Positions 1 through 9,440 of a stretch of DNA of 64,000 nt are shown here, in pieces. The translations under genes and the position numbers were made by a program. Origin of the DNA: EW11 sp035765635 (GTDB lineage: Bacteria > Verrucomicrobiota > Verrucomicrobiia > Opitutales > Opitutaceae); NCBI GenBank assembly GCA_035765635.1, contig DASTWZ010000051.1, positions 48,546-112,545 of the forward strand. Reading direction: 5' to 3'. The notes beneath the pieces are model-generated. The model did not search any database. It saw only the letters and a list, made by a program, of their open reading frames with translations, and had not been told where the DNA came from. Numbering within the stretch: the stretch's first letter is position 1; every line of letters starts with the position of its first letter.

Positions 1-625
1 TCGAGCGATCGTTCTGGTCCTTCAAAATCGCCGAAGCACTGCGCGAGTAGCCGGTGAAGAAGAGCAGCAGGTTGTCCTCGAGATTGAAGAGCGTCTCTTC
101 GGAGATCTTGCACGGGCGATATTCCACGCGACCGTCTTTGTGAAACGTGAACGCCGTGATGCCGCCGACGGCCGCGATGTACTGATCCTGTTTCCCGATC
201 GGCTCGCCGAGTTTGTTCAACTCGATATCGCAGGCCTGCTCGGCCAGTTCCGCGGGGGACACGAGCGTGCGTTTGTAGGTGTGCAGGGCTTTGAGCAGAG
301 CGGTCGTGAAACTTCCCGAGCTGCCGAGGCCGGTGCCGCCGGGGATGTCGGCCATCGAAGTGAGTTCGATGTGCGGATCGGTCACGCCGGTGAGTTTGAG
401 CGCCTCGCGAAAAATGGGATGCTCGATCTGATCGACGCTCGTCGCGCGCTCCAGTTTGGAGTACTTGATGATGATCTCCTCCTGAAACGTGTGGTGCTGC
501 GTGATGTAGACGTACTTGTCGATCGCTGCGGCGACGAGAAAACCGCCGTATTCGCGGTAATAGGACGGAAGATCAGTTCCGCCGCCGCCGAGCGAAACGC
601 GCAGAGGAGAACGCGTGATAATCAT
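1..625 (-). CDS. hddA: GHMP-family kinase, D-glycero-D-manno-heptose 7-phosphate kinase-like (partial)
   Basis: The 3' end of the gene lies beyond the window edge; about 208 codons are visible. The protein begins MIITRSPLRVSLGGGGTDLP, the usual opening of HddA-type sugar kinases, and has the glycine/serine-rich GHMP ATP-binding motif PGGTGLGSSGSFTT near residue 95. Known members phosphorylate sugar phosphates such as D-glycero-D-manno-heptose 7-phosphate at C1 on the way to NDP-heptose for LPS or S-layer glycans. It lies downstream of, and on the same strand as, the Gfo/Idh/MocA oxidoreductase, 94 bp away, so co-transcription is plausible. The kinase fold is clear from the motif; the heptose substrate is inferred from family resemblance and the glycan context. 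Confidence 0.85.
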   Translation of the reverse strand, partial: MIITRSPLRVSLGGGGTDLPSYYREYGGFLVAAAIDKYVYITQHHTFQEEIIIKYSKLERATSVDQIEHPIFREALKLTGVTDPHIELTSMADIPGGTGLGSSGSFTTALLKALHTYKRTLVSPAELAEQACDIELNKLGEPIGKQDQYIAAVGGITAFTFHKDGRVEYRPCKISEETLFNLEDNLLLFFTGYSRSASAILKDQNDRS

Positions 626-719
626 GCGATGCGAGTGAGAGTTGGGAAGTTAGAGGGCGAGAGCTATCACGGAACAGGCGGAATACACGGAGAAAAAAAG
701 GGAAACCGGCGCTGCTCGA

Positions 720-1742
720 TCAGAGGCCGGCATCGGAGACCGGATAACCGCTCTTGCGATAAATTTCTTCGACGATCTCGAGCGTGCGAATGCCTTCCGT
801 CAGGCCGGGCGCGGGTTCGCGACCGAGGCGAATGTCCTCGATGAACGCTTTCGTTTCGGTGGCCCATGAGTCGTCGCCGCGAACGTATTCGTAGATCGTA
901 GTTTCAGGCGGGCCCATTTCTGGCAGCATCTTGTAGTAGGCGAGGCGCTCGGGACCGTAACTGCCGCCCAAGCCGTCGATCGCGAGCTTCGCGTCGCGGC
1001 CGTATATCTCGAGGGAGAAAAGATTTTTCCATTCGGTGCAGCTCACGTGGAGCCAAGCCGTCTGGCCGGCCGCGGTGCGCAAACTGAGGAACGCATTGTC
1101 GTCGACCTTCATGTCCCAAAAATACGTGGAGGCGTGTCCGTCCACGGTTTTGAAATCGCCCAGGTACCATCCGGCGAGATCGATCAGATGCACGCCCTGG
1201 TCGATCAATTCGCCGCCGCCGGCGAGCGCGGGATCGGCGCGCCATTCGCGATCGTAGCCCCGGCGGCCGCCGTGGCCGTAGCGCGCTCGCATGAACATCA
1301 TCGGTCCGAGCGCGCCTTGGTCGATTAATTCGCGGGCCTTCTGCAGCGCCGGATGAAAACGGTGGTTGTAGCCGATGCGCACGCGCGCGCCGGTTTTGGC
1401 TGCGGCGGCTTGGATGATGCGAAGTTGTTCGGCGTTCAGCGCGCCGGGTTTTTCGACCAGAACGTGTTTTCCGGCCTTCACAGCGGCGAGCGTGATGGGA
1501 GCGAGAGAGGCATTGAGTGTCGCGACAATGACAGCTTCGACCTCCGGATCCGCTAGTGCCTGATTGAAATCGGTCGTCGATTTGGCGCCGGGTGCGAGTT
1601 TCGCCAAACCCGCGGCGCGGGCCGCATCGAGATCGCAGGTGTAGAGCAGCCGCGCCGCCTTCAAATTCATCGCGCGTTTGCGCCCGATCAGACCGCAGCC
1701 GATGATCGCAAAGCCCGGCAGGTTTTGTTGCTTGTCACCCAT
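720..1742 (-). CDS. Gfo/Idh/MocA family NAD(P)-dependent oxidoreductase
   Basis: About 340 aa from the ATG at 1742 (MGDKQQNLPGFAIIGCGLIG). An in-frame ATG 39 nt upstream would add only a low-complexity extension, so the internal start is preferred. The N-terminal Rossmann motif GCGLIGRKRA is followed by the family signature EKPGALN (residues about 95-101) and by a C-terminal substrate domain containing GGGELIDQGVHLIDLAGW, where His and Asp supply the usual active-site residues. Family members oxidise or reduce sugars and nucleotide sugars. With the adjacent heptose-kinase-like gene it probably acts on a sugar precursor for a surface glycan; the substrate cannot be read from sequence. Confidence 0.9.
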   Translation of the reverse strand: MGDKQQNLPGFAIIGCGLIGRKRAMNLKAARLLYTCDLDAARAAGLAKLAPGAKSTTDFNQALADPEVEAVIVATLNASLAPITLAAVKAGKHVLVEKPGALNAEQLRIIQAAAAKTGARVRIGYNHRFHPALQKARELIDQGALGPMMFMRARYGHGGRRGYDREWRADPALAGGGELIDQGVHLIDLAGWYLGDFKTVDGHASTYFWDMKVDDNAFLSLRTAAGQTAWLHVSCTEWKNLFSLEIYGRDAKLAIDGLGGSYGPERLAYYKMLPEMGPPETTIYEYVRGDDSWATETKAFIEDIRLGREPAPGLTEGIRTLEIVEEIYRKSGYPVSDAGL

Positions 1743-1798
1743 GAGGCGCGGAGCCTTTGCTAGCGCCGAATGCGCAAGCAAGAGTTAATTGATCTGGA

Positions 1799-4243
1799 AT
1801 GAGTGGAATGACCGAGGACCACCGTGCATTCCCCACTTCGAAGGCTCGCCGGATTCGCGAATTTTGGCTGATCGCCTTGCTCAGCATTGTGGTGGCGGCG
1901 TTTTACGCGTGGACCGCTTTGCCCGTTTCGAGAGGCCCGTTTTTTGGGAGCGGGATGCGGGGTTACTACAACTTGCAGGCGAACGGTTTTCTGAAAGGGC
2001 AGCTCGCCCTCGACGCCAAGGTCGATCCCTTCCTGCTGACGTTGAAAGATCCGTGGGATCCCGTGGCCCGCGGGTCGCATGGGCTGCATGACGCATCGTA
2101 TTTCAAAGGCGAATACCACATGTATTTCGGTGTCTCGCCGGTCGTGGTATTATTTCTGCCGTTTCGATTGCTGACGGGAGTTTCAATCGATGAAACGATG
2201 GCGATCCTAATTTTCGCCTGGGCTGGATTTCTGGTCGCGACGGCGACGTTTTGGAAGATTCGGTGGCGCTATTTTCCGGCGGTTTCCAGCTTTTGGTTCC
2301 TGAGTGGCGTGGCTGCTCTCGGCCTTGCGACGATGATGCCAGCATTGCTTCGTCGCGCGGCGATTTGGGAGGTGCCGATCACTGGCGCATATTTTTTCGC
2401 GACGCTCGCGCTGCTTTTTTTGTATCAGGCGATTCACTACCCGCGCCGGATTTTTTTCTGGGCGCTGGCGAGTTTGTTCATGGGGCTGACCATCGGGGCG
2501 CGGCCGGTGTACCTGTTTGGCGCAGCCGGACTTTTTCTGCCGCTGCTGTATTTGCGCCAGCACTACATGGGTGAGGCGCCATTTTGGAAAAACCGCGAGT
2601 TTCGCCGAACTTTCCTCGCATTGTTCGTGCCCCTCGTGTTGGTCGGCGTGGGGTTGGCGGCGTACAATTACGGGCGCTTTGGAAGCATTACGGAGTTCGG
2701 GCAACGTTATCAAATGGCGGGGGCGGCCCAGCCCACGTTGTTCAGCTGGCGTTTCCCACTCTACGGTCTGCGCGTCTACTTCCTCGAGCCCGCGGGTTGG
2801 AGCCGTTATTTTCCCTTCGTCAACGTTATCACGCCACCACCGCCGCCACCGGACCAGCTCGGGATCGAGGACCCCTACGGCGTGTTGCCGAACATTCCGT
2901 TCGCGTTTTTCTGCCTTGGCTTGATCGCGTTGCCTTGGGCCGTTCGCGTCCGCGAAGAGCGCCTGGTCCTTCGCAGCTTTTGCGCCAGCGTAATCGCGGT
3001 CACACTGCTCACGATCGCGGTGGTGATCTCGTTTGGCGGAATCACCAACCGCTACATGATCGATTTTGTGCCTGAGATCATCTTGCTCGCGGACATCGGT
3101 CTGCTCGCGGTGTTTTCACTTCCGCGTCGGCGAGGCGTGACACGTGTTCTCGCCGCCGTCGCAACGATCGGCATTTGCTTGTTTTCCATCGCGTTCAACG
3201 TCCTCGCGAGCATCAAGCACAACGATCTGTTTCGCGTGGAAAACCCGCCGCAGTACCGCGAACTGGCTCACGCGTTCAACTATCTTTCCTACACCTACGA
3301 TCGCGTGCTCGGGCACAAATTCGGGCCGCTCGAGATGAAGGTGATTTTTCCCAAGCCCGAACCGGGCCGAATCGAAGCGTTCGTGGTGACCGGAGGGTCC
3401 TTCCGCTCCGATTACATCTATGTTCACTATTTGTCGGAAAACACGGTTCGCTTCGGCTTCGAACACACGAGCTACGGCGGGATGGTCGGCAAGCCGGTGA
3501 AAATCAAACCTGGCGAAGTCCAGACGGTACGCGTCGATCTCGGTTCGCTTTATCCGCCGGATCCGCATCCCTATTACGATCATCTCCCGAAATCTCTGCC
3601 GCGCATTTTGCAGCGCAGCGTGTTGGTCTCGGTGGACGGCCAGGTCTCGTTGCGCGGCGACGCGGAATGCTACGACGCGATCTCGCGCGATCCGCTGCTT
3701 GGCACGTCGGGCGATCGGCCGGGTTTCAAAAATGATTTTTCCGGCAAGATCGTCTCGTGGCGGCGAGCCTCCGAAATGCGCCCCGTCGTGCCGCCGATCG
3801 AGTTTGGTCCCGCGAAAATCACTCTGCATTTGCCGGCGTTCAGCGGAGTCCGTTCCGAGCCTCTCGTCAGCACGGGCGAGACGGGCAAGGGCGACGTGAT
3901 TTTCATAAACTATCTCGACGATCACACGATTTCGTTCGGCCACGACAACTGGGGTGGTGGCGGGCGCACGAGCGATCCGTTCCCGATCGATTACGGCGCG
4001 AGTCACGATATCGTCGTCGACTTTGGCGCGTTGTATTCAAAAACGGATACAGCGCACCCGAAGAATCCTTCCAACGACAGCCTGGTGATCACGGTCGATG
4101 GCAAGGTCGCGATGGAGACGATGGCGCCGTTTCATCCCTGCGAACCAGAGACGGTGGCGTTCGGCACGAATGCGATTCATGCCTCCTCGACGCAGGCGCA
4201 GTTCAGCGGAGACATCGAGCGCGTTTCACGCGTTGCACCCTGA
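1799..4243 (+). CDS. Large polytopic membrane protein, GT-C-like, with two copies of an unrecognised C-terminal domain
   Basis: 814 aa. Residues 1 to about 480 are a run of hydrophobic segments (roughly ten or more) resembling GT-C/PMT-type glycosyltransferases, including a Pro-rich loop TPPPPPPDQ near residue 347. No catalytic residue can be assigned securely. From residue 509 the protein is soluble and contains two copies of a domain of about 145 aa (509-657 and about 670-811), recognisable by motifs such as LVSTGETGKGDVIF, a Trp-Gly or Tyr-Gly step and DLGSLYPP / DFGALYSK. The same domain recurs in the proteins encoded at 13429-16245 and 16284-20087. It is followed 38 nt downstream by a GtrA-type gene. 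A role in moving or transferring lipid-linked sugars at the membrane is inference. ATG at 1808 is an alternative start. Confidence 0.8.
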   Translation: MSGMTEDHRAFPTSKARRIREFWLIALLSIVVAAFYAWTALPVSRGPFFGSGMRGYYNLQANGFLKGQLALDAKVDPFLLTLKDPWDPVARGSHGLHDASYFKGEYHMYFGVSPVVVLFLPFRLLTGVSIDETMAILIFAWAGFLVATATFWKIRWRYFPAVSSFWFLSGVAALGLATMMPALLRRAAIWEVPITGAYFFATLALLFLYQAIHYPRRIFFWALASLFMGLTIGARPVYLFGAAGLFLPLLYLRQHYMGEAPFWKNREFRRTFLALFVPLVLVGVGLAAYNYGRFGSITEFGQRYQMAGAAQPTLFSWRFPLYGLRVYFLEPAGWSRYFPFVNVITPPPPPPDQLGIEDPYGVLPNIPFAFFCLGLIALPWAVRVREERLVLRSFCASVIAVTLLTIAVVISFGGITNRYMIDFVPEIILLADIGLLAVFSLPRRRGVTRVLAAVATIGICLFSIAFNVLASIKHNDLFRVENPPQYRELAHAFNYLSYTYDRVLGHKFGPLEMKVIFPKPEPGRIEAFVVTGGSFRSDYIYVHYLSENTVRFGFEHTSYGGMVGKPVKIKPGEVQTVRVDLGSLYPPDPHPYYDHLPKSLPRILQRSVLVSVDGQVSLRGDAECYDAISRDPLLGTSGDRPGFKNDFSGKIVSWRRASEMRPVVPPIEFGPAKITLHLPAFSGVRSEPLVSTGETGKGDVIFINYLDDHTISFGHDNWGGGGRTSDPFPIDYGASHDIVVDFGALYSKTDTAHPKNPSNDSLVITVDGKVAMETMAPFHPCEPETVAFGTNAIHASSTQAQFSGDIERVSRVAP

Positions 4244-4281
4244 ACCTGGAAATCCCAGGTTCGAAAACCCTTCTTCGTTCC

Positions 4282-4680
4282 ATGATTCAACTGCAGCTAT
4301 TCTGGAAACTGGTGCGCTTCGCGATCGTCGGCCTGATCGTGATGCTCTGTTTCATGGGATTGAACTGGCTTTTCCGTCTGCGCTTCGGTTCGCAAACGAG
4401 TTTCCTTTTGGCTTATCCGCCGGCGGTCTGCCTCCACTTCATTCTAAATAAAATCTGGACCTTCGGCGATCATCGCTCGGCGAAGCCGCGGCAGGTTTCG
4501 GAATATCTTGTGATGGTGGGCGTCACGTTTGCCGTGCAGTGGCTGGTTTTCACCTCCGTCGTCACTTGGACGACGATCCCCTCGTGGATCGCGGCCGGCA
4601 TCGCCAACGCGGCCCAGATGGCGATTACGTTCATGGTCATGAATCGGCGCATTTTCGCGCCGAGTGCGGCGAAAGCATGA
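4282..4680 (+). CDS. GtrA family membrane protein
   Basis: 132 aa from ATG 4282, with four predicted transmembrane segments and the family pattern: an N-terminal KLVRFAIVG segment, a central FILNKIWTF motif and a C-terminal second half ending FMVMNRRIF. GtrA proteins are small flippase-like partners that bring a prenyl-phosphate sugar made by a GtrB-type glycosyltransferase across the inner membrane for transfer by a GT-C enzyme. A GtrB-like glycosyltransferase is encoded at 21873-22805, and the genes on either side encode GT-C-like proteins, so the three parts of a Gtr-type system are present although dispersed. A longer in-frame opening extends upstream inside the preceding gene and is not used here. 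Confidence 0.88.
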   Translation: MIQLQLFWKLVRFAIVGLIVMLCFMGLNWLFRLRFGSQTSFLLAYPPAVCLHFILNKIWTFGDHRSAKPRQVSEYLVMVGVTFAVQWLVFTSVVTWTTIPSWIAAGIANAAQMAITFMVMNRRIFAPSAAKA

Positions 4681-4816
4681 GCTTCGCCGTCGCACGTTCG
4701 TTTTTCGCTCGATCATTGGGGCGTTGGTTCCGCGGAGAGTCCGGCGATCGAGGTGGATCCCGGCGCGATCCACGTTTCAGCGGCATCCTGCTGAACCTAA
4801 AATTTTCTGCTCCCGA

Positions 4817-7588
4817 ATGATTTTCGATGAAATGAATTCTGCGCCATCGCTTCGCGCGGCGCTGGCCGCGGCTGTGGTCGAGATGGTGCTTGTCGGTCTG
4901 CTTTGGTTTTCGATGGATGCGCTGGCTCACCTGCGGCTTACGCCAGCCGGATTCGGCGCGGTGGTGGGATCATACGTCGCCTGCATGATCGCGGAGTTTG
5001 GTTTGCGACGTCGTGCCTTTGCTGGACGGAAAGTCGCGATTCTGGCGCTGACTCTTCTTCCGGCCGGGATCGTCCTCGCATTCAATGCGTCGCTGCACCG
5101 GCCGCTCGGCCTGGGTTTCATCCTCTACGCGACCGTTTTTGTCGGAGTCGTGCGCGCGTTTTGGCGGCGCTGGACGCGGGGCGATTTCGGCGAAGGCGTC
5201 CGGCGTCTGGTTTGTTTCGCGGGCGCGGGGTGGGGCGTGTATCCACTTTTCAGCGACCTGCTGATGGGAGGCACCGACGCGCGTTGGTACTCCTATATGA
5301 TGAACGATTTTCTGACGCAGGAACGCGCGGGCGTTTTCCCGATTTTCCTGAGTCAGACGGAATACGCGATCGACGGCGCGGTGCATCCGTTTCGTTCGGC
5401 GCCGCTGTATATGTGGATCGGCGGCGTGTGGGATTATCTGACCTTGCACGCGCTGCCGATGCTTTCGATCCAGCACATGACCGTGCTCACCTCCTTGAGC
5501 GCGGGAGCGATCTTCTTGTATTCAGGATTGTGTTACATCGCGCCACGGCAGCGTTGGATCGCGATGGGAGCGGCGCTGATCTACGTGCTCAGTCCAGGCG
5601 TGCTCTCGCCCCTGTACGGCGCGGACATGTACATGACGATGATCGCGGCGGGAACCGTGCCGCTGGTGATGATCGGAAACATGCGCGTGCTGCTTCAGCC
5701 GAGCGCGGCGGCCTATCGCACGCTGGGCGCTGGCTTGGCCCTGACCTGGATGGCGCATCCGCCGACCGGGATGATGGCCACGCTCGTGACGCTGGCGCTG
5801 CAAGTGGGCGGATGGGCGTATACCAATGTCGAATTCAAGACGATCGTCGGACGGGGATTTTGGATTGCCATTTGGTTCGGCGGTTTGGCTCTTTATTATT
5901 TCACGACAATGACCGAGCTGCCGCCGGCGCCTCGCGGCCCCATGCTGCCGGAATTCGCGATGATCGCGGGCCTGGCTCTTGGGTGGCTTGCAGGAGTGCG
6001 CGGGCTGATTGAACGACGTTGGGCGTGGTTGCTGGTCTTGCCTTTGGCGGTGTTGTTGATCGCGCTCACCAAGAAAATCTGGCTCGCCTGGCTTCTGGGC
6101 TATCTGGCGGTGTGCGCCCTGCTTAGCCTCGTGCCGATGCGGGCGCGAGAGAAGCTGCCCTTTCTTGGCTCGATCGGAGCGACCGCAGCGGCCCTGGCTG
6201 GCGCGGCGTTTGCCTGGTACATTGCCCAAAAAACGAACGCGCCGTTTGAGCCCGGATCCATTCGCGGCCTCCTGAAATATTCCAAGGAGTTCAAGGAGAA
6301 CTTCCTGCCCCTAACGCCCAAGGTGAACCATCTCTCCGACTATCAGCCGGGCTATGGCGTGTTTGCCTTTCTTCTCCTCAGTCTGATCGCGATCGGGAAA
6401 CCGGGCAGGCTGGCGAGGATTTTTGGCTGCGTGGCGTTTGTCCTGGTCGTATTGCTTTTGCGGATACCGTGGGCGAGCGATTTTCTGGATGGCTACGCGC
6501 CGATCGAGATTGGGCGCATCATCAGTCTGCCGCTCGCGCCGCGCATTTTTCCCACGGCCTGTTGCTGCGCGGTCGTCGGCGGTTTTGTCGGATTCGCGGC
6601 ATTGGCGCAGCGACAACGCTGGCTTGCGCTCGTGATTGTCCTGGGGCTTTCCGCCTGGTCCGCGGCAGAGGCGCGCAAGTACGTGCGCTATGGTTTCGAT
6701 CATACGGCGAGTCGGGCCCGCACCGCGCGAAACTATCTTCCGGAAGATATCGTGGCGGATCGGTTCATCTATGACCTGCTGCCGATTCCCGACTACTACT
6801 CGAACGGAATCACGGACCCTCGGCTTGAAACGCGTTTCCTGCTCAGAAACCAAAATTTGGTCTACGGCCCTGACCAAGTCGCTCGCCTCATGGAAGCGGC
6901 TGGCGCCGAAACCCGTTTGCTGACGGCAACGCAGAACAAGACCTCGAGCGAGTGGCTCGATCTTCATCCGAGTCTTCGCGTGGAGCCGAATGAACAACTG
7001 CTTCTGCGCTTCGAGTTCGATCCCCAAACGGACTATTCAGGCTATCTCATCGGCACGACCGCGGATGGCGACTATCGCGAATATATTTTGCCTGAATCAG
7101 GCATGCCGAAGGCCTTCGGCACAACCGCGCAGGGTTCGCGCGTCCTCGCCCTGCGGAATACCACCGAACGCGCTGTCGAATACAATTGGGCTCATCTCCT
7201 CCGGCCACCGACCACGCTCAAGGGAGGCGGTCAACGTTACGCCAATGTAGTGATTTCCCACTACAAACCCGAATTGAACCCAATTCAGATCGAATCGTTT
7301 GTCCCATATCGTGCTCGCGTGAACGCACCCTCCGACGGCTATCTCGAAACGCCGCGCATCCTGCTTCCCGGATACAAAGCGTGGGTCGACAGCAAACGGG
7401 CCCCGATCGAGAAATCAAATCAGAAGCTGCTCATGGTTCCGGTGCCGGAAGGACGGCACGACGTGGAAGTTCGCTTCGTCGGCACCGCCCGGATTTGGAC
7501 GGCCGCCGTGATCAGCGTGATCGCCTGGCTGATGTTTTTCTGGCGATTCGGCCGTGGCCGAGAAACACAGCCCGCGCTTACGAACTAA
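4817..7588 (+). CDS. Polytopic membrane protein, YfhO/GT-C-like
   Basis: About 923 aa from ATG 4817 (MIFDEMNSAPS); the ATG at 4832 is equally possible, and the opening further upstream encodes an Arg-rich stretch unlikely to be translated. The N-terminal two thirds has many hydrophobic segments with loops such as MGGTDARWYSYMMNDFL, a position where GT-C enzymes often carry acidic residues. The C-terminal exported region has the YfhO-like block (SFVPYRARV ... LLPGYKAWVDSK ... VPVPEGRHDVEVRF), followed by a last transmembrane helix. The same block occurs in the products of 13429-16245 and 16284-20087, so the three are paralogues; this one lacks their extra C-terminal domain. The stop overlaps the convergent SDR gene by 4 bp. 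Confidence 0.8.
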   Translation: MIFDEMNSAPSLRAALAAAVVEMVLVGLLWFSMDALAHLRLTPAGFGAVVGSYVACMIAEFGLRRRAFAGRKVAILALTLLPAGIVLAFNASLHRPLGLGFILYATVFVGVVRAFWRRWTRGDFGEGVRRLVCFAGAGWGVYPLFSDLLMGGTDARWYSYMMNDFLTQERAGVFPIFLSQTEYAIDGAVHPFRSAPLYMWIGGVWDYLTLHALPMLSIQHMTVLTSLSAGAIFLYSGLCYIAPRQRWIAMGAALIYVLSPGVLSPLYGADMYMTMIAAGTVPLVMIGNMRVLLQPSAAAYRTLGAGLALTWMAHPPTGMMATLVTLALQVGGWAYTNVEFKTIVGRGFWIAIWFGGLALYYFTTMTELPPAPRGPMLPEFAMIAGLALGWLAGVRGLIERRWAWLLVLPLAVLLIALTKKIWLAWLLGYLAVCALLSLVPMRAREKLPFLGSIGATAAALAGAAFAWYIAQKTNAPFEPGSIRGLLKYSKEFKENFLPLTPKVNHLSDYQPGYGVFAFLLLSLIAIGKPGRLARIFGCVAFVLVVLLLRIPWASDFLDGYAPIEIGRIISLPLAPRIFPTACCCAVVGGFVGFAALAQRQRWLALVIVLGLSAWSAAEARKYVRYGFDHTASRARTARNYLPEDIVADRFIYDLLPIPDYYSNGITDPRLETRFLLRNQNLVYGPDQVARLMEAAGAETRLLTATQNKTSSEWLDLHPSLRVEPNEQLLLRFEFDPQTDYSGYLIGTTADGDYREYILPESGMPKAFGTTAQGSRVLALRNTTERAVEYNWAHLLRPPTTLKGGGQRYANVVISHYKPELNPIQIESFVPYRARVNAPSDGYLETPRILLPGYKAWVDSKRAPIEKSNQKLLMVPVPEGRHDVEVRFVGTARIWTAAVISVIAWLMFFWRFGRGRETQPALTN

Positions 7589-8418
7589 GGCTGGTCGCCC
7601 AGGACGAGATTTCGCTCCTCGGGTACGATCCGGCGCAGCGTGTAGACATCGCTGTGCGCGAGCGTCGCCTGGTGTTTTCCCAGCGTCGGCCAGGGATCCC
7701 AGGGAGCGCTGATCAAACGTCCTGTGATGCCGTCGCTTTCACTCGAGATGAGGAAAGCGACAAGGCCGACTGCCTTTTCGATGGAGCCGCCGCCCGACGC
7801 TTTCTGTTTCAAGGCGGCCTGGTATTCGGCTTCGCCGGAAACCTCTGGCCCGAGTTGTAGCACCTCGTCCGTCAGCCGCGTGTTGATCGCCCCCGGAGCC
7901 ACGGCGTTGATGTCGATCTCGTCTTCGCGCATCTCCCCGCCCAACGTCTCCACCAAGCGGACCACGCCTGTCTTTGCCACGCCATAAGCCGAGAAATTCA
8001 ACCGAGGCTTGGTCGCGCCTCCACCGGAGAAACACACGATCTTTCCACGGCCGGATGCGTGCTGCAGCCCGGAATACAGGGCGCGGATCGGAAAGAAAGT
8101 CCCATCGAGATTCACGCGCACGGTCTCACTCCATTTCTGTGGATCGAGAGTCATGGCCGGTCCTACCGCGCCCTGGATGCCGGCGCAGGCGATGAGCGCG
8201 TCGATGTGCGGCATCGCGCCGAGAATCTTCTCCGCGACGCCCGAAACCTGCTCCCAAGAGGCAACGTCCACGCGGCTGTAACTGAAATTCGAATACACCT
8301 GCGCGAGCCCCGCCTGGTCGGAGCGAGCCAGGCCCCAGACGCGATCACCCCGCTCGAGCAGGAATTCGGTGATAGCCCGGCCGATGCCGGTGCTCGACCC
8401 TGTAATGACAATGTTCAT
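7585..8418 (-). CDS. SDR family oxidoreductase
   Basis: 277 aa from ATG 8418 (MNIVITGSSTGIGRAITEF). It shows the classical short-chain dehydrogenase pattern: TGSSTGIG cofactor loop at residues 6-13, CAG near residue 80 in place of NAG, a catalytic Ser region (CFSGGG), and Tyr-x-x-x-Lys within SAYGVAKTG. Residues VAPGAINTRLT follow as in the family. The start overlaps the stop of the upstream acyltransferase gene by ATGA, so the two are translationally coupled. It probably reduces or oxidises a sugar or other small carbonyl compound in the glycan pathway; the substrate is unknown. A longer in-frame opening to 8538 lies inside the acyltransferase gene and is not favoured. Confidence 0.9.
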   Translation of the reverse strand: MNIVITGSSTGIGRAITEFLLERGDRVWGLARSDQAGLAQVYSNFSYSRVDVASWEQVSGVAEKILGAMPHIDALIACAGIQGAVGPAMTLDPQKWSETVRVNLDGTFFPIRALYSGLQHASGRGKIVCFSGGGATKPRLNFSAYGVAKTGVVRLVETLGGEMREDEIDINAVAPGAINTRLTDEVLQLGPEVSGEAEYQAALKQKASGGGSIEKAVGLVAFLISSESDGITGRLISAPWDPWPTLGKHQATLAHSDVYTLRRIVPEERNLVLGDQP

Positions 8419-9416
8419 ACGCGGATAAATTTTTCCTGCAGCTTTCGCAGTTCCGCCGCGAGGAGCAAGGTGACGGCGAACGCGATGGTCATTCCGACGA
8501 TCCGGGAAAACTCCGAGGGCAGCGGGACGTTCAACCAACGTCCGTGAAGGTAAAAGTTGTACTCACGCAGCAAGGGTTGATGGATGAGAAAAATCTCGAA
8601 GGAATGCCGGCCGACCCAATTTAGCGCTGAGGGGATCCTGCTGTTCTCGCCAAGCTTGCGCCGCAGCGCCCAGAGATACGCGGCGATCACGGCGAAGGTC
8701 ACGACGATCGAATAGAACGTGATGCCCTGCGTGTAAGGCACGTAGACGAGCACAAACAAGGCCACGCCCAGGAACGCTGTCATGGGAAACTGAATACGCC
8801 CGGTGCGTATGAGGTGGCCGATCATCATGCCGACAAAAAATCCGGGAAGACGAAACCCGATATGGCCCATGCTTCCGCCCTGGTTCGTGAAGAAAAACGC
8901 GAATGCGCCGACGACGCTGATCAAGGCCGTGAAAAGGAGAAACACGTCCAGCGTCTCGAGCTTCGGTTTCAAGAAGTAGCAGCACGGATAGAGCAGGAGG
9001 ATCGGGGTGATGAACCAAAACGAATCATCGATCGCGAACGCGTAGAAATCTCCGAAGAGTCCGTGCAGTCCCACGACGTGAATCGCGATGTTGAAGGCGG
9101 AATAGTGGAGCCGGAGGAAATGCGTGTTGCAGATGAGAAAAATGACCAGCACGAGCCAATACGCGGGAAAAAGGCGAATCAGGCGCCGCGACATGAACGA
9201 GCCGAACGACTCTTGGCGTCGGCTCAGCGCGAGGCCGAGGCCGCTGAGGAGAAAGAATATATCCACACCGATGTCGCCGTGCAGAAAATTTCTCCACAGC
9301 AGCACGCCGCCGGCATGGTAGAGCACGATCAGAAGAATCGCGATGCCCTTCAACTCATCCAGAACCGAAAGCCGGGAATCCTGATTGGGTGGGATGCGAA
9401 TCTCGATGCCAGGCAT
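8415..9416 (-). CDS. Acyltransferase family 3 membrane protein
   Basis: 333 aa, about ten transmembrane helices. The hallmarks of the acyltransferase-3 family are present: LDELKGIAILLIVLYHAGG near residue 19, with the conserved His after the first helix, and GVDIFFLLSGLGLA followed by RRLIRLFPAYW. Members transfer acetyl or succinyl groups to sugars of LPS, exopolysaccharide or peptidoglycan on the far side of the inner membrane. The position next to the SDR (ATGA overlap) and among glycosyltransferase genes fits O-acylation of the surface polysaccharide made by this locus. The acyl donor and acceptor are not predictable. Confidence 0.92.
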   Translation of the reverse strand: MPGIEIRIPPNQDSRLSVLDELKGIAILLIVLYHAGGVLLWRNFLHGDIGVDIFFLLSGLGLALSRRQESFGSFMSRRLIRLFPAYWLVLVIFLICNTHFLRLHYSAFNIAIHVVGLHGLFGDFYAFAIDDSFWFITPILLLYPCCYFLKPKLETLDVFLLFTALISVVGAFAFFFTNQGGSMGHIGFRLPGFFVGMMIGHLIRTGRIQFPMTAFLGVALFVLVYVPYTQGITFYSIVVTFAVIAAYLWALRRKLGENSRIPSALNWVGRHSFEIFLIHQPLLREYNFYLHGRWLNVPLPSEFSRIVGMTIAFAVTLLLAAELRKLQEKFIRV

Positions 9417-9440
9417 GGGAATTGAGGGTCGTCGATGCGG

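Noticed and set aside
3116..4006. Long minus-strand opening (296 aa) opposite the 814-aa membrane protein
   Set aside because: Arg/Ala/His-rich shadow of a high-GC gene; no domain, and the plus-strand frame has transmembrane and repeat-domain structure.
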